Positions 47,779-60,042 of a stretch of 64,000 nt of DNA are shown here, piece after piece. Location: contig NC_068577.1 in NCBI RefSeq assembly GCF_025698545.1, positions 6,773,501 to 6,837,500 of the forward strand, read 5' to 3'. The DNA is from Gossypium raimondii. Lineage: Eukaryota; Streptophyta; Magnoliopsida; Malvales; Malvaceae. The translations under genes were made by a program, and so were the position numbers. The notes under the pieces were generated by a model, which was not told where the DNA came from, did not search any database, and worked only from the letters and a program-made list of their open reading frames with translations. Position 1 is the stretch's first letter. The number at the start of each line of letters is the position of its first letter.

Positions 47779-50700
47779 TTAAGCAAATATAATTGCGGGA
47801 GCAGAAAACAACACAACAGATGCAGCAACTACTCCCACAATAGCACCAACGGCACTATTACCTGCCAATACAAAGATAACATTTTAACAAAATATGCCGA
47901 CGGTCAGATATTCGGGATTTACTCCACTCCTCTTACTTAATATTGTTATTTTTAAAAAATAAATTTAATTTAATTAAGAAATTATATTAACTTCTGAATA
48001 AACATATCTAATGTTGTCAATGGCTGAATTAGAATTTTAAATATAAAAAGGGTAAATTTCAAAAATAGTCACTTTTGTTTGCCTCAGATTACATTTTAGT
48101 CACTTATATTTGAAATGTTACATTTGTCACTTACGTTATCGTTTTGTTACGAAGTGGTCACTCTACCATTAAACTCCATTACCTTCCTAACGGCAGTCCT
48201 ACGTGGCAGTCTAAATGAGTTTTAAATGTCAACTTGGATGTCCTACTTGGTAGTCCAAATTAAATTTATTTAATTAAAAATATATTTTTATCTCAACAAC
48301 TGGACATCCAAGTTGGCACTTAAAACCCATTTGGACTGCCATTTGGACTGCCGTTAGGGAAGTAATGGAGTTTAACGGTAGAGTGACCACTTCGTAACAA
48401 AACAATAACATAAGTGAAACGTAACATTTCAAACATAAGTGACTAAAGTGTAATCTGAGACAAACGAAAGTGACTATTTTTGTAGTTTACCCATATAAAA
48501 AAAGTGGATTTAACTTTTTCCACTAAATCTCAAATTTAAGCCTTAAAGTTAGTAAAAAAAATTACAAATGAACTTTAGATTTAATAAACAATATGTTACA
48601 TGAATTTTGATTCTATATAATTGTATACACGATAATTTGACGAGATTCAATTTTCACAAACCACTAACACCGATATTTATGTATCACTAATTTACGTTTT
48701 CATATTGCATATATAAACAATTATATTTATCCAATTGCGCAATCAAATCCATGTATTATATTATATATCATATAGAAGTTCATATATAAGAATAAAATGG
48801 AGACCAAACCTGATGAAGTTGAAGCTGTAGATGGCATAGGAGGTGGTGGTAGAGGAAGAGGATAATTGAGTCGATTATTACTGAAACTGTGGAAAAGAGG
48901 TGCAACAACAGGCACTGGAGGTTAGGGTCATGAGTTACAAGCAATGTAGTTATTCATTTCGATTAGTGCGCACTATTCCAGTAGAAAAATAGAATCGCAT
49001 CCATGAAAATTCTGGCTTATATGAATATCAGAAGAAATAATGTGATCATCACTGCAAGACTGACCATTTTAATTACGAGTAAGAGAGTGATAGCAGAAAT
49101 GAGATCAGCACAAAAGAAAAACCTGATAGGCTGAAATAGTGAAAAGGAACCATTAACTGGAATATCTCCTTCTAGTTGATTGTTTGAAACATCCCTGCAT
49201 CACATGATTAAAATCAGTATTGTCTGAACTGGATTCGCTAATTAGATAAAAAAATCGATTGGAGTATTGATCCAGAGAGTGATAAAAAACTGGTTGATTC
49301 ACAGACTGGTACATATAGATTGAACCGAATTTTATAATTTTTTTTTTATTATTTTGCTTTGAACTGGACAAACCAAAAACAATATTCAGGTTTTTTACCT
49401 AGATAATACAATAAAAGTTAATTATGAAAATAAGATATGTTGTAGATTATTTACGAGAATGATATATTTTCTATAATAAAATTAAGTGCCGCCAATGTGT
49501 CAGGCAGCACCTGCCCAAATAAAACCTATTATTATCCAATCATTTTAGTTAAAAATAATAATTTTTTAAATGGTGCCTCCCCGTCGTAAAGCAACACCAA
49601 AAAAAAATACAAATATTTTCTTTAAATATTCAACAAATACCATGCAAATATAAAAGAAAATTAGCATGTTAAAATGATACCACATAACACATTGAAGAAC
49701 CAAATGTAATTAAAATTTTGTACTTATCTGAAATGGATATTCGGACCAAAACGCTTGAGTGGGGAAAAGGTTTTTATTTGGGTTTATTTCTGCTTTCAGA
49801 CCCTTTACTTAATTTTTAAATTTACTTTTTTACCTTTATTTTGAAAATTTTAATTTAAAATTTCAAATATCTGATTTAAAAATTAAAATCAATTGATTCA
49901 TTTGGATTTCAATTTTAAATCAAATGAGTAAATAGATTTTGAAAATAAAAGTAGAGGATTAATAGTTAAATTAGATTTTTGAATTCCTATTTTCCTTCAT
50001 ATATAATGACTTATTTGGCCTCTAACTTTAAAAAAAAATCTTTTAGCCCTCCATAGTTGGAGGGCCAAATCACTATCATCCGTTTTAGTTTTTATAATTT
50101 AAAAATAATAATTTTTTCATTTATTTTAGAATGATTTGACGAAATACAAGTTTAAGAACTAAAAGGGTAAAAAATAACCTTCTGTTTTTTTTTTTGTAAT
50201 TTGGAGGGCCAAATAAGTCATTATACCTAAAGAAATACATAAATTAAGTGGTCTAATGTAACTCCCAATCCCTCTACTTTTAATTTCGAAAATCTATTTA
50301 CTTTTGATTTAAAAATTGAAATCCAAATGAATCAATTGATTTTTAATTTTTGAATCAGATATTTAAACATTAAAATGCAACATTCTTAAATTAAACTTCT
50401 CAAAATAAAGGTAGAGAATATAAATTTTAGAAATTAAGAAAGTAGAGGAACTAAAAGCAGAAATAAACCTCAATAAAAACCCTTTCCCCGCTCAAACGTT
50501 TTGGTCTTGGGATAAGCCAAAAGCTCATCGACTTTAAAATATATTCTTTTACCATACGATATTTGTTCAGTGTTTTAAAAACAAATATTTATACCTGATA
50601 ATGCGACGACACATAATTTTTTCAGTTTGACTAATTAGATAATGATGAGATCATTTTTAAATGGGTGTTGCCTAACACTTAATTTTACTATAAAAATTTA

Positions 50701-50787
50701 CTATTTTTATAAATAATCTTTATTTTTGTAATCTTTTTTATATTGTCTAAAGTAAAATACCCACAATATCCAAATCCAAAAATAATG

Positions 50788-50826
<39 letters not shown>

Positions 50827-53683
50827 AGCAACACTCACAGCACTTGCAGTGTATCAATAGTAGTTAAGGCCATAGGAATTTGACCTGTCAAGGAGTTGTT
50901 GTTGAGACGCCTGTTCCACAAAAAGAAAGCATCAATTATATGCCACATTAAAGATGACTAGTTATGTATTCATTTTTTTTTATTTTTTATTTTTAAATTC
51001 CTATCTTTAATTTTTTTTTTTAGATTAATACCTGAATTTAACTTTCGACATATCTTCTAAACAACTCAAGTTATTTTCAATTTTTCATATAAACCTTCCA
51101 TTTTCGATTAAACTAATTATAAAATTATTAAAATATGATGAGGATATTTTATTATTTTATATTTAATAAATCAATAAAAATTTGATCATAATAATATTTA
51201 AACCCAAAACACTATATATAATAAACAATTAATTTTACTATAATAACCAAAATATTAATTAATTTTTATATAAAATTTTAAATCTAATATACATTTTGGT
51301 ATTATACTAGGCTAGCACAAGCAATGGCACCAACTCTTCTAAGACCCATCAACCAGTTTAATTGACAGTATATAATCGAAAATAAAACAAATTGTGAACT
51401 AATAAAAAAATAGTGATTGAACTGATTAAATTTTAACAACAATTCAAGTGATCGAGCTCACCTAATTTAAGGCCAGTTTAACATTGTTTCTTATAAATAT
51501 TTTTGGGTCAAAAATACTTTTAAACAAAAATTAAAATTTTATATTTCTGCTGCCAAAAAATATTTGTTGTAAAATATTTTTATTTAACAATACTTTTATC
51601 TCAAAAGCATTTTTCAAAAAAAACGCTAGATAAACCTTAAACCACAACAATACAATTTACTTATCTAATTTTAGCTAGCAACATATCGATGCATAAAAAG
51701 GCTTATCCATATACCAAAACAACCATTACAACAAAGCAAAAAAAAAAAAAATGTGTTCTTACAGGAAACGCAGTTTTCTGAGCTTGCCCAGAGTAGCCGG
51801 AATGTGGCCGGTTAAAACATTCAAGTAAAGATCCAAGCTCACCAAGTTTGTCAAATTTCCAATTTCCTCTGGGATTTCCCCAGATATGTTGTTACTATAA
51901 AGCTCCCTGTCATATAAAATAAACTCACTTCATTGAATCTGTAAAATCTTGATGGATATTGTTGAGGCTTACCAACTTCCAACCCACGATACTTTGCAAA
52001 TTTTTTCCCAAAGAATCGATGTACCGTACAAATTACAACGAGTGCACGGTGACAAATGCGTTAAAAAAACCCAAATTTTCTATTTTAATTATTCTGAGGG
52101 ATAAACCAACATTTAGTACTTAAACTTGAAAATTTATTCCACTTTGAACCCTAATTTTTATTCAATTAATCTTAGAATAGAGAGGTTTTCTCAAATTGGT
52201 CTCTGAACCTGGATTTCCTTAAACTATAACGAATTGATACTTTGAAATTGTACCACTATCATTACTTAAAATTCTTTTTAAAAATTTAAAAATATTTATA
52301 ATTTATTAATAGTTTATGAGAAAATATTTGATGCACTATCAATGAAATTTAAAATTTTCAAAAGAAAATTTAGAGTGATGAAAAATGTATATAAAACATA
52401 ATAAAAAATTAAAAGAAATTAAAAAAAAGTATCAAATTCAAAGGAAAGAAAAAAAAAACAATGTGGGCTAATAGTGACACCAGATCTAGAATTATTAACT
52501 TACAAGTACTGCAAATTGGAAAGCAGCCCCAGGTCTGGAACCAATTTCCCAGATAATTTTGCATTCCCAAGATCACTAAATTAACAACACAAAAAAAAAA
52601 AAAAAATTAAGACATCGAACCAGAAAATGGCTACTGAAATAGCATAAAAGACGAGTGAACTTACATTCTTGTCACACTATTTTCACCATTACAGGTAATA
52701 TTGTACCATTGGCAAGGGTTGATATCGGTTGGATCCCAATCTTGAAGCAGGTTATTAGGGTCTGCCAAATTGTTCTTCAATGCATTCAAAGCATCACCTG
52801 TTTATTACCATCACAAAACCAATCTATTATGGATGATTGCAATTCAGAGAATTTTATTTCTCTAGTTGTGAAAGTGGGAGATTTCAAAAAAAAGAAAGAA
52901 AGAAAAAACCATTTATTTCACTACATCACTCAAAAATAAAAACCCCCAATAAGTTGGTATAATGGAATAGAGTAGGATTGGAAGTTGGATATTTAGTTCA
53001 ATTAGTTTAACTAATTTAATTGGCTAAAAGCAAATAGATTATTAAAATTTTGAAAAATCAAAAGTATTAATCATTTATAAGAGTCAATTCAATTGATTTT
53101 TATCTGATTTAATCAATTTTGTACTTTTCATCAAATCAATGCCCTTGTTAATTCCCAAATTTCATTTTATCTAAAATTTAATATTCTAAATCCAACTTCA
53201 AATTCAGAATTAAATGTAAATGGTATCAATATGAGTATCCCAACAAACAATCAAAGTTTACCAGAGAAATAATGGTATAAAATAGAAATATTATTCATTT
53301 CTAATAGTTTAATGCCATATCAGTAATTTTATTCTGCATTTTAAAATTTTTATTTAGATTTGATTTTTTCAAGTTCAAAATGTTGATACCATTAAACTAT
53401 TAAAAGATATAATATATCTATTTCATACTATCTTTTCTCGGCAATCCAATAATATACCAATAAATAAAAATTATTCTATTTTCAGGTTGTTAATTTGAAT
53501 TCTATAAGTTTAGTTAGATAATAATAATTCAATTTTAAAAAAGTGAAATAAAAAACTTGGAATACAAAATGAAAAAGACAAATAAAAAAAAAAGGGTAAA
53601 GAACCTTCTGCATTGCCGGCAACTCGAAGAACCAAATGCAACGCCAAAATCAACCATAAACAAACAGAGATGAGCCGCTCCAT
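47779..53683 (-). CDS. SERK-like LRR receptor without kinase domain, 8 exons
   Basis: Related to SERK/BAK1 co-receptors of the plasma membrane, which pair with ligand-binding LRR kinases in hormone, development and immune signalling. Minus-strand exons: 53605-53683, 52665-52797, 52504-52575, 51763-51906, 50839-50910, 49123-49194, 48810-48886, 47779-47861. All are GT-AG with matching phases; 732 bp, 243 aa. The 72-144-72-72 bp exon pattern is that of SERK LRR exons. Order: signal peptide 1-23 ([20 protein letters not shown]), LRR-N cap 27-62 ([15 protein letters not shown]), five LRRs (about 68-190), proline-rich hinge 196-210, and transmembrane segment about 218-243 ([20 protein letters not shown]). 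TAA at 47779-47781 follows Ala-243, where SERKs continue into the juxtamembrane region and kinase. Nothing kinase-like lies in the next 600 bp. It could be a decoy or scaffold receptor, or a truncated relic with intact splicing. An in-frame upstream ATG at 53773 is less likely. Confidence 0.88.
48050..48492. mobile_element. Mutator-type MITE, 443 bp, TSD ATATAAAAA
   Basis: Long terminal inverted repeats of about 190 bp: GGGTAAATTTCAAAAATAGT on the left, GGGTAAACTACAAAAATAGT from the right. Flanked by a perfect 9-bp duplication ATATAAAAA (48041-48049 and 48493-48501), the size expected for Mutator-like elements. Lies in the last intron of the SERK-like gene. The spacer is short and AT-rich; there is no coding capacity. 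Confidence 0.9.
49445..50718. repeat. Three-level nested inverted repeat in a SERK-like intron
   Basis: Outer arms are about 49445-49490 and 50673-50718 (GATTATTTACGAGAATGATA against GATTATTTATAAAAATAGTA, both ending in AAAATTAAGTG). Middle arms are about 49745-49995 and 50240-50505 (ACCAAAACGCTTGAGTGGGG against ACCAAAACGTTTGAGCGGGG). The inner MITE is 50001-50225. All are roughly concentric within the intron between exons 5 and 6. Confidence 0.85.
50001..50225. mobile_element. MITE-like element, 225 bp
   Basis: Ends ATATAATGACTTATTTGGCC and, on the opposite strand, TATAATGACTTATTTGGCCC; further inverted similarity TTTAGCCCTCC / GGAGGGCCAAA. Same family as 43830-44311. Confidence 0.8.
50790..50823. 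repeat. (TA)n microsatellite beside a splice donor
   Basis: About 17 TA units; its right end is 15 bp from exon 5 of the SERK-like gene (donor GTGAGT at 50833-50838), so it is at the start of that intron. Confidence 0.9.
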
Positions 53684-53828
53684 CTTTTTCTCCTTTTGGT
53701 TGCTTTGATGTAAAGAGCTAAGTCTCCACAGCGTCGCCAATCCTTCGACTTTGATTGATCCAAAGTCACTCAAGTATTGGTCGTTGAGAGGAAAGCGAAA
53801 ATAATGAAATTCGAAAACACTGAATTAA

Positions 53829-53852
53829 AGCCTATATATATATATATATAAA
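53829..53852 (-). promoter_or_regulatory. Likely TATA box of the SERK-like gene
   Basis: TATATATATATATATAGGC read on minus, about 150 bp upstream of the ATG at 53683. This would leave a 5' UTR of roughly 110-120 nt. Confidence 0.5.
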
Positions 53853-55096
53853 GCTTGATTGAATATTAAGGAAAATTTGGCACTCATTTTTATGTTTGGC
53901 AAGCGGGAAAGAAGAGAGAAAAAAGGTAGAAAGTATTCGGAAGTGACCGGTGAGACTTGAGAAAGGTAATTTCGTTTCTCCTTTTGTTTTTTTAGTGAAA
54001 TTCTTTTGGCCAAGTCAAAGTGGGTCTTTTTTTGGACGTGGGAAAACCATACATAGGAAAGGAAAGCCCTCAGCAAATCTACAATCAGCACAAGACTACG
54101 TATACATACAGACAAAGCACAAGACTACATATACATACTCACAAAGACTGATACAAATCTTAGAGATAGAACAAGTCAAGACCAAAGGTCTACAAATCAA
54201 ATTCTAGAAAACAGCATTGGGAGTGTTATATAATTATAATAAAATATATAATAATTCAATCTAGAATTTAACTCGATTATTTGATCTAAAATACTAATAA
54301 TTTAAGTAATTCCAGACGCTTCATTTAGAGGAGCTGCTACCCTGTTTTATGAAGGAGAACACTGTTGGAAAAATTACTTTTATGGGAACTTTGAGGCATA
54401 TTCTCAATAGGTAAAGGTGGAGAGTTGAATCATAAAATTATGATTTCATATTCTACTCCATGAGACCTTTACAACGGTATATCATATGCTCAAAATGGTT
54501 AAGTGATGAATGAGAAATTAATGCTCAAAGTAAGCTACTTGGAAATATTGTTGAGGAAAAGTAAAAGCTTAGATACCACATTGGTTAAATACCAAGTGTG
54601 AGATGTGTTTATATATGTGAACTCTCTTAAAAGGTAATTGATAGATGGCCTGAAATGATGAGCCTAGAAATATTTTAAGCCCAACACGAATTTATTTTAT
54701 AATCTGCTTATTTATAGACAGTATTTGATTTGATTTAATTTTTAAATCAAATTGATTTTTGGCTCTTTAATGGCTGATTTTATGTTTATTTTCAAACATT
54801 CGAATAATTTCTTTTACTGAAATTCTATTCATTTCAAAGCTCTTCCTTTTCCTCTCTGTTTTTTCAAACGTTCCGGTGGTAGAAAAAAGCAAAGTTCGTT
54901 CATTGATCGTTGTAGATGTGCTACTACTTTGATCACTATTGTTGTTGTATCATGGGAGACATTTGACCAATGTTTCTCCAAGTACTGTAAGAGCGGCTGA
55001 ATCTGTCTTAAGGAAATTGTGTTTCACAGGCCTCAACGTTTCGTAAAATCCCTATTCTTCCTTCTGGTTTAAACTTTTATTTGATTTTAATTTTGA
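53853..55096. other. Promoter flank and intergenic DNA
   Basis: Contains a two-unit tandem repeat of about 29 bp (54090-54150, GCACAAGACTACGTATACAT). At 54575-54615 a CCACATTGGTTAAAT motif is followed by a TTTATATATG, like the upstream element plus TATA of many retroelement or snRNA promoters. No gene recognised. Confidence 0.4.
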
Positions 55097-55114
55097 TTGT
55101 TTTTCGTATTTCTA

Positions 55115-55249
55115 GATGTTTTTCTCGAGGAGTTATCAGGTTTACCTCTGAATCGAGAAGTTGAGTTTGACATTAAGCTTTTACCGGGTACAGCTCCAAT
55201 GTTTATCGCTCTTTATCGTATGGCACCAAAGGAGCTTATGGAGCTAAAG
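55115..55249 (+). pseudogene. Ty3/gypsy reverse-transcriptase N-terminal fragment
   Basis: Encodes [20 protein letters not shown] followed by [10 protein letters not shown] and [12 protein letters not shown], the conserved segment just before and at the start of gypsy reverse transcriptase. It is cut on the right by an LTR starting at 55250. On the left, reading-frame similarity stops at about 55115, immediately after an acceptor-like TATTTCTAG. It is a fragment only. Confidence 0.85.
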
Positions 55250-56419
55250 TGTAACAAACCGTTTTTAGTAAAATCGGACTAGTGGTTTCGGGACCACAAA
55301 GTTGAGGTTGAATTTTTTTATATTATTTTGTGGTCTACAGCATGATAGTATTATATAAAAATTTCGTTAATAAATTTTAATGTTTGCATGTTCAATTTGA
55401 TAAAAAGGACTAAATCGCGTAAAGTGCAAAAGTTGCATTCTATTAGCTAAATGTGTTAAATAGCTATAGAACTTTAAAGTGGAGGTCCTTATATCGTAAT
55501 TAGACTATTAAATAAATTAGTGGATGTGCATGGCTTGGTAATTATGAAAATTTTAAAGTTAGGTAAGGGTAATTTTGTAAAAAGGCAATTAAAGATAAAA
55601 TAAATAAAACAAAATGTTATCCTATTTGCTTCATCTTCTCCACTAAAATTTACAGCAAAGAAAAAACCATTGGAGACCTTCAAACATTTGGTCATATCTC
55701 CCTTGCATGGAGGTGCATTTTTGTCCTGTTTTTAATGATTTTTATGTTTTGGGAAACGTTGTAGCTTAACCTAGCTAACTAGGGGACTAATTTGAAAAAT
55801 GATTGAAAGTCTAGGGTTTTTCCATGAGAGCATTTTAGTTGTTTGTGAAGTTTAATGGAAGAAAATGAATCTTTGTTGGAGTTAAACAACTTTTGTTAAG
55901 TGGTTTTCAATGAAATTGTTAATTAGGGATTATATTAAGAAATGTGAAAATTGTGTGGTAAATGTGTGAAATTTTAAAATGTATGGGCTGCTATAAGCAT
56001 GTATTAGTTTTGGCTAGGTTTGGTTAGGGGTGAAATTGCATGAATTTTATTTTACGAGCCTAGGGACTAAATTGTAAAGAAGTTAAAAGTATAGGGGCAA
56101 ATAATAATTTTTCCAAAATATGGTTTTTGGATTGATTTGAATAGAATGAGACTTAAATTAGTGAAATTTAATTATATAGATCAAGAAAAGCAACATACGG
56201 AATTAAATCGGGGAAAAGATAAAGTGTTGGAGTAATCGATCAATTTTCTCCGTAAGAATTCGAGGTAAGTTCATATGTTTAATAAGTATTAAATTATATT
56301 TGATTTAAATGTTTTATTATTATATTCTTGATGATACGACTCCATGGAAATACTCGACGAAGTTTCGGCAACTTATGAATCTCGGTTGAACCTTAGGAAT
56401 AGATAGGATACAAATGGCA
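55250..56419 (+). mobile_element. LTR of family B/B-like, right part missing
   Basis: Starts TGTAACAAACCGTTTTTAG, then GGTTTCGGGACCACAAAG, the complement of the block near 37350 and 2815. Inserted into the reverse-transcriptase fragment and itself interrupted at 56420 by a family-A LTR. No end terminus seen. Confidence 0.75.
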
Positions 56420-57130
56420 TGTTGCCGAAACCATTTTTTTTGTAAAAGGAGTCAACTTTGATTTTGAAAATGAAAATGAACATGGGAGTCGCCACCAATC
56501 CTTTTTAATGAGGTAAGATAGGGTCACCTCGAAAAGTGGTTGTTTTTAATAAACGGTTTGATTTATTAAAACAACGATTTTGGTCCATGAAATTCAGAAA
56601 GACGAGTTCGGGAGTCGGCTACGCACGAGGAAGGATTAACACCCTCGTAATGCCCAAAATTGGTACCTAGTTGATTACTTCGTGTTTTTTTAGTGCCGAG
56701 AATTGAAAATCTTGAAGAGATTTAAAATACGATCTTTTGTTAAAATATTGAAAATTTTTCGAGAAAGGGGGCATATTTCACGTTAATCGAGAAAGAGAAT
56801 TACGTTCTGTAAGTTAGGACACAATGTCTTAAATTCTCGATACGAGAATAAATGCCGAAAAATTTACTTATTGGAAAGATATTTGATTATCTAGGTTTTA
56901 GAAAGAAATCATATTCTGTAAGTTAGAACATAATTTTTTTTATTCTTGAGATTATTTATGAAACAGTCCAATTTTCAGTAGTGTCAGAATGTGATTTGAG
57001 ATCACTAAATTCGATGAAAAAGTTAGAAAATTTTATTAATTAATAATTATAAGTTAAGCGTGATTTTAGAAATATTTTTGAATTAGTGAATTTTGTGATT
57101 TAAAAGAAATTGTTAGGTAAATTGGGTCGA
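56420..57130 (+). mobile_element. Family-A LTR, 5' fragment (about 0.7 kb)
   Basis: Starts TGTTGCCGAAACCATTTTTT, then GGGAGTCGCCACC and CACCCTCGTAATGCCC, and two GTAAGTTAG units at about 56805 and 56918. Similarity to the three solo LTRs stops near 57000-57130, so the promoter and intron-like parts are missing. Confidence 0.8.
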
Positions 57131-59176
57131 AAACGAGGTATCGATACGTTGATATTATAAACTGAGCCGTAAATATTTTTATAAATATTTACGAAGTGTC
57201 ATTAGGGTAGTATTAAAGTTTCGTTAAGAAATTTTAACGTTTCGATGATTAATTGATTAAAAAAGGACAAAATTGAAAAAAAGTATTCTCGGAACTCCAT
57301 TCTGGTAAAACGGACTCGTAAAATAATTATTAAAAATATTTATAGAATTAGTTATATCACCAATTGGATTTTAGTTATGTGAATTTAGTTAAATTAAAGT
57401 TAATTGAGTATTAGGATTAAATTGAATTGATTGTGAAAGTTTAATTATGAAATAGATAAATAAAAGGGACTAAATTAGGAAATAAACCAAAAATATGATA
57501 CTTGTGTGGTTATAATAAAATACATGTGTAATAAATAAATATATATATATATATATACATTTGTAATAATACGTACTTATTATTTAAGTATAAGATATTT
57601 TAGATTAAAATATTATTATATTATATTATATTATTGGATAAAGCAATGAAAAAGAAAGAAACAAAAACAAAACGAAACAGAGAGCAAAACGAAAACAGGG
57701 GAGAAAGGAAAGAAAAAGAAAAAGGGGAGGAAAGAAAGAAAATTTGGGATTTTAAGGTTCAAAGTTTGATTGGTAAGTTAATTTAGTCCCTTTTCTTGTA
57801 ATTTTTGAGTTTTTGGAATCCTAGAACAAAGTATTATTGGATTTATGTTGAAATTTTGGAAGTTATTAGATTTCTAGACATTGATTATGTTGAATAAATG
57901 AAAGAATTAGGGGTTAAATTAATTTAATTTCAAGTTAAAAGTTAGTAAATGATTTAATTGTAAAATAAAGTGTAAGTTTTGAATAGTAGGGACTAAATTG
58001 AAAAATCTCAAAATTAGAGATTTATGATAAAAATTAGATAGTTAAGTTTAAGTTTAGTTGAAATTTGAGTAGAAATGAGGTATGAATTGAGATGGAAAAA
58101 TAAATTAAATTAGTTAGGGATTAAATTAAAATTGAGATGAAAATAAAGTAGAAATTCAAGTATTAGATGAAAAATTAATATTGTATTAATGATTATAAAA
58201 ATTATCTTAATTTTTCGTAGCTAATATCGCACCCGAGGCATCCACGAAGAAAGGAAAAGAAAAAGTGGACGAGACGTAGACATGAGAATCACGGTTTGTA
58301 TTACTATAATTCAAATCTATTTATTATTAATTGTTATATTTTAATTAAAATGCATGGTAAGGAAAATTAGATAAGCAACTGAAATGATAATAGTGATTTG
58401 GATTGAATCAAATTGAATTGAATGAAGAAAATACGCGAGTATTTGAAATGTATATTGATTGAAAAATAATTAGTGATTAGAATTTGATTGGAAAATGAAT
58501 TAAAAATATGAATTGAATAAAAGTGAATTAAATTATGATTATGATTATGTGAGAATATGTGAATTGTGTATTGATTGAAAAGTGGTTTGAATTGAATCAA
58601 AGTATGATTATATGTGAATATCTAAAATATGTATTGGTATTGAATTGTATATTGATTAGAAAGTAGAAAGTGAATTCGAAATAGCAAAATGATTTGAATA
58701 CCCTATTAAGTAGTTGGACTGAGTCGGATATAGTTGGCATGCTATAGGATTGGAAGTGTTCAGGTATACTTTGACCTTGAGTCGATGAGACACTGGGTGT
58801 CATACTGTTACTTCGGATAGATTCGATGAGGTACTGGGTACCAACTTACTTCGGCTTGGCCAATGAGACACTGGGTGTCAACTATTGCTTCGAACTATCC
58901 TATGAGGCACTGGGTGCCATTCTGGTGTGTTTGGTTGGATCCTTGTATCCGCCAAGGTCCAAGTCTTGTTAATAGGGGTAAATAATTGAAATGAGAAATT
59001 TTGAATAAGTGTGATTGATTGAGCTATGGAAATAAACGAGAAAGTGAAATTGTAAATTGATATGTGAATTGAAAATCGAGATATGAGACTTGAAGATATG
59101 ATCCCAAAGTTCATGATGTGATTAAGAGAAAATTTTTTTGTTATATGATATTAGTGAGTACAAATTGCAATAGAAT
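57130..59176 (+). mobile_element. Gypsy-type LTR, family C, plus-oriented copy, interrupted
   Basis: Reverse-oriented relative of 30839-33600: shared TCGTAAATAATTATTAAAAA region (57310-57345), TATAGTTGGCATGCTATAGG (58729-58748), tandem units at 58765-58925 and the ATCCTTGTATCCGCCAAGG segment (58939-58957). It is cut at 59177 by the CACTA element; the left border is approximate. Confidence 0.65.
58765..58925. repeat. Tandem repeat in LTR family C
   Basis: Four units of about 45 bp with the core GATGAGACACTGGGTGTCA. The core carries a short inverted repeat (GACACTGGGTGTC). Confidence 0.85.
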
Positions 59177-59371
59177 CACTACACCAAAATAGGGATATAG
59201 CGGCACTTTTAGCGGCGTTTGGACAAAAAACGCCACTAGTAATCGAGCATTAGCGGCATTTTACGAAAAATGCCGTAAAATATCGAGCATTAGCGGCGCT
59301 ACATAAAAAAACGCCGCTAAAACCAAGCATTAACAGCGTTTTACAAAAAGCGCCGCAATAGAGTCACACAG

Positions 59372-59600
59372 AACGACGCCGTTTTCATATATTTGGGAAC
59401 ATTAGTGGCGGTTATTTCCAAGCGCCGCTAAAACTCCGTTCTACAGCGGCGTTTTATACAAAGCGCCGCAAATACAGTAACACAGAACGACGCCGTTTTC
59501 GTATATTTTGGAACACTAGTGGCGGTATTTTCCCAAACGCCGCTAATAATCCGTTCTACAGCGGCGTTTTGCGTTAAGCGTCGGTAAAGTACCGGTATTT
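59372..59600. repeat. Tandem duplication of a 114-bp subterminal unit
   Basis: Unit starting AACGACGCCGTTTTCATATA at 59372 recurs at 59486 with few changes, then degenerates. Confidence 0.85.
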
Positions 59601-60042
59601 TAGCCGCGTTTTTGCGTCTGCGCCGCTAATGGTCTTATCTTTAGCGGCGTTTTTCAGAAACCGCCGCTGATGCTCCGCTCTAAAGCGACGTTTATGGAGA
59701 ATCGCCGCTAAATTTCCGGCGGCGTTCCTGGAGAAGCGCTGGTAAATCTTGGGTCTATAGCGGCGTTTGTGTAAGAACGCCGCTAATTAGGAATAGTAGT
59801 TCATTCTTTTATATATTCTCAATTAATGTTTGAATTATATTATTATATTATAAGTTATATATTATGAAACATATATATATATATATATTAATATTGTGTT
59901 AGTTACGTATGTACATTTGTTTGTTAGCTTAAAAGTAGAGCATATATTGGGATCTAAATTAAAGTTGTTATACATTATATTAATTTGAATAATTTCAATA
60001 AGTTATAATAAATTATAATGTTGGATATATTTAAATTATACA

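Noticed and set aside
53684..53773. In-frame upstream extension of the SERK-like protein (start at 53773)
   Set aside because: It would put about 30 hydrophilic residues before a clear signal peptide; MERLISV at 53683 is the typical SERK start.
54575..54625. CCACATTGGTT plus TATA arrangement like an snRNA gene promoter
   Set aside because: No snRNA or tRNA sequence follows; the motif is also common in plant retroelement promoters.
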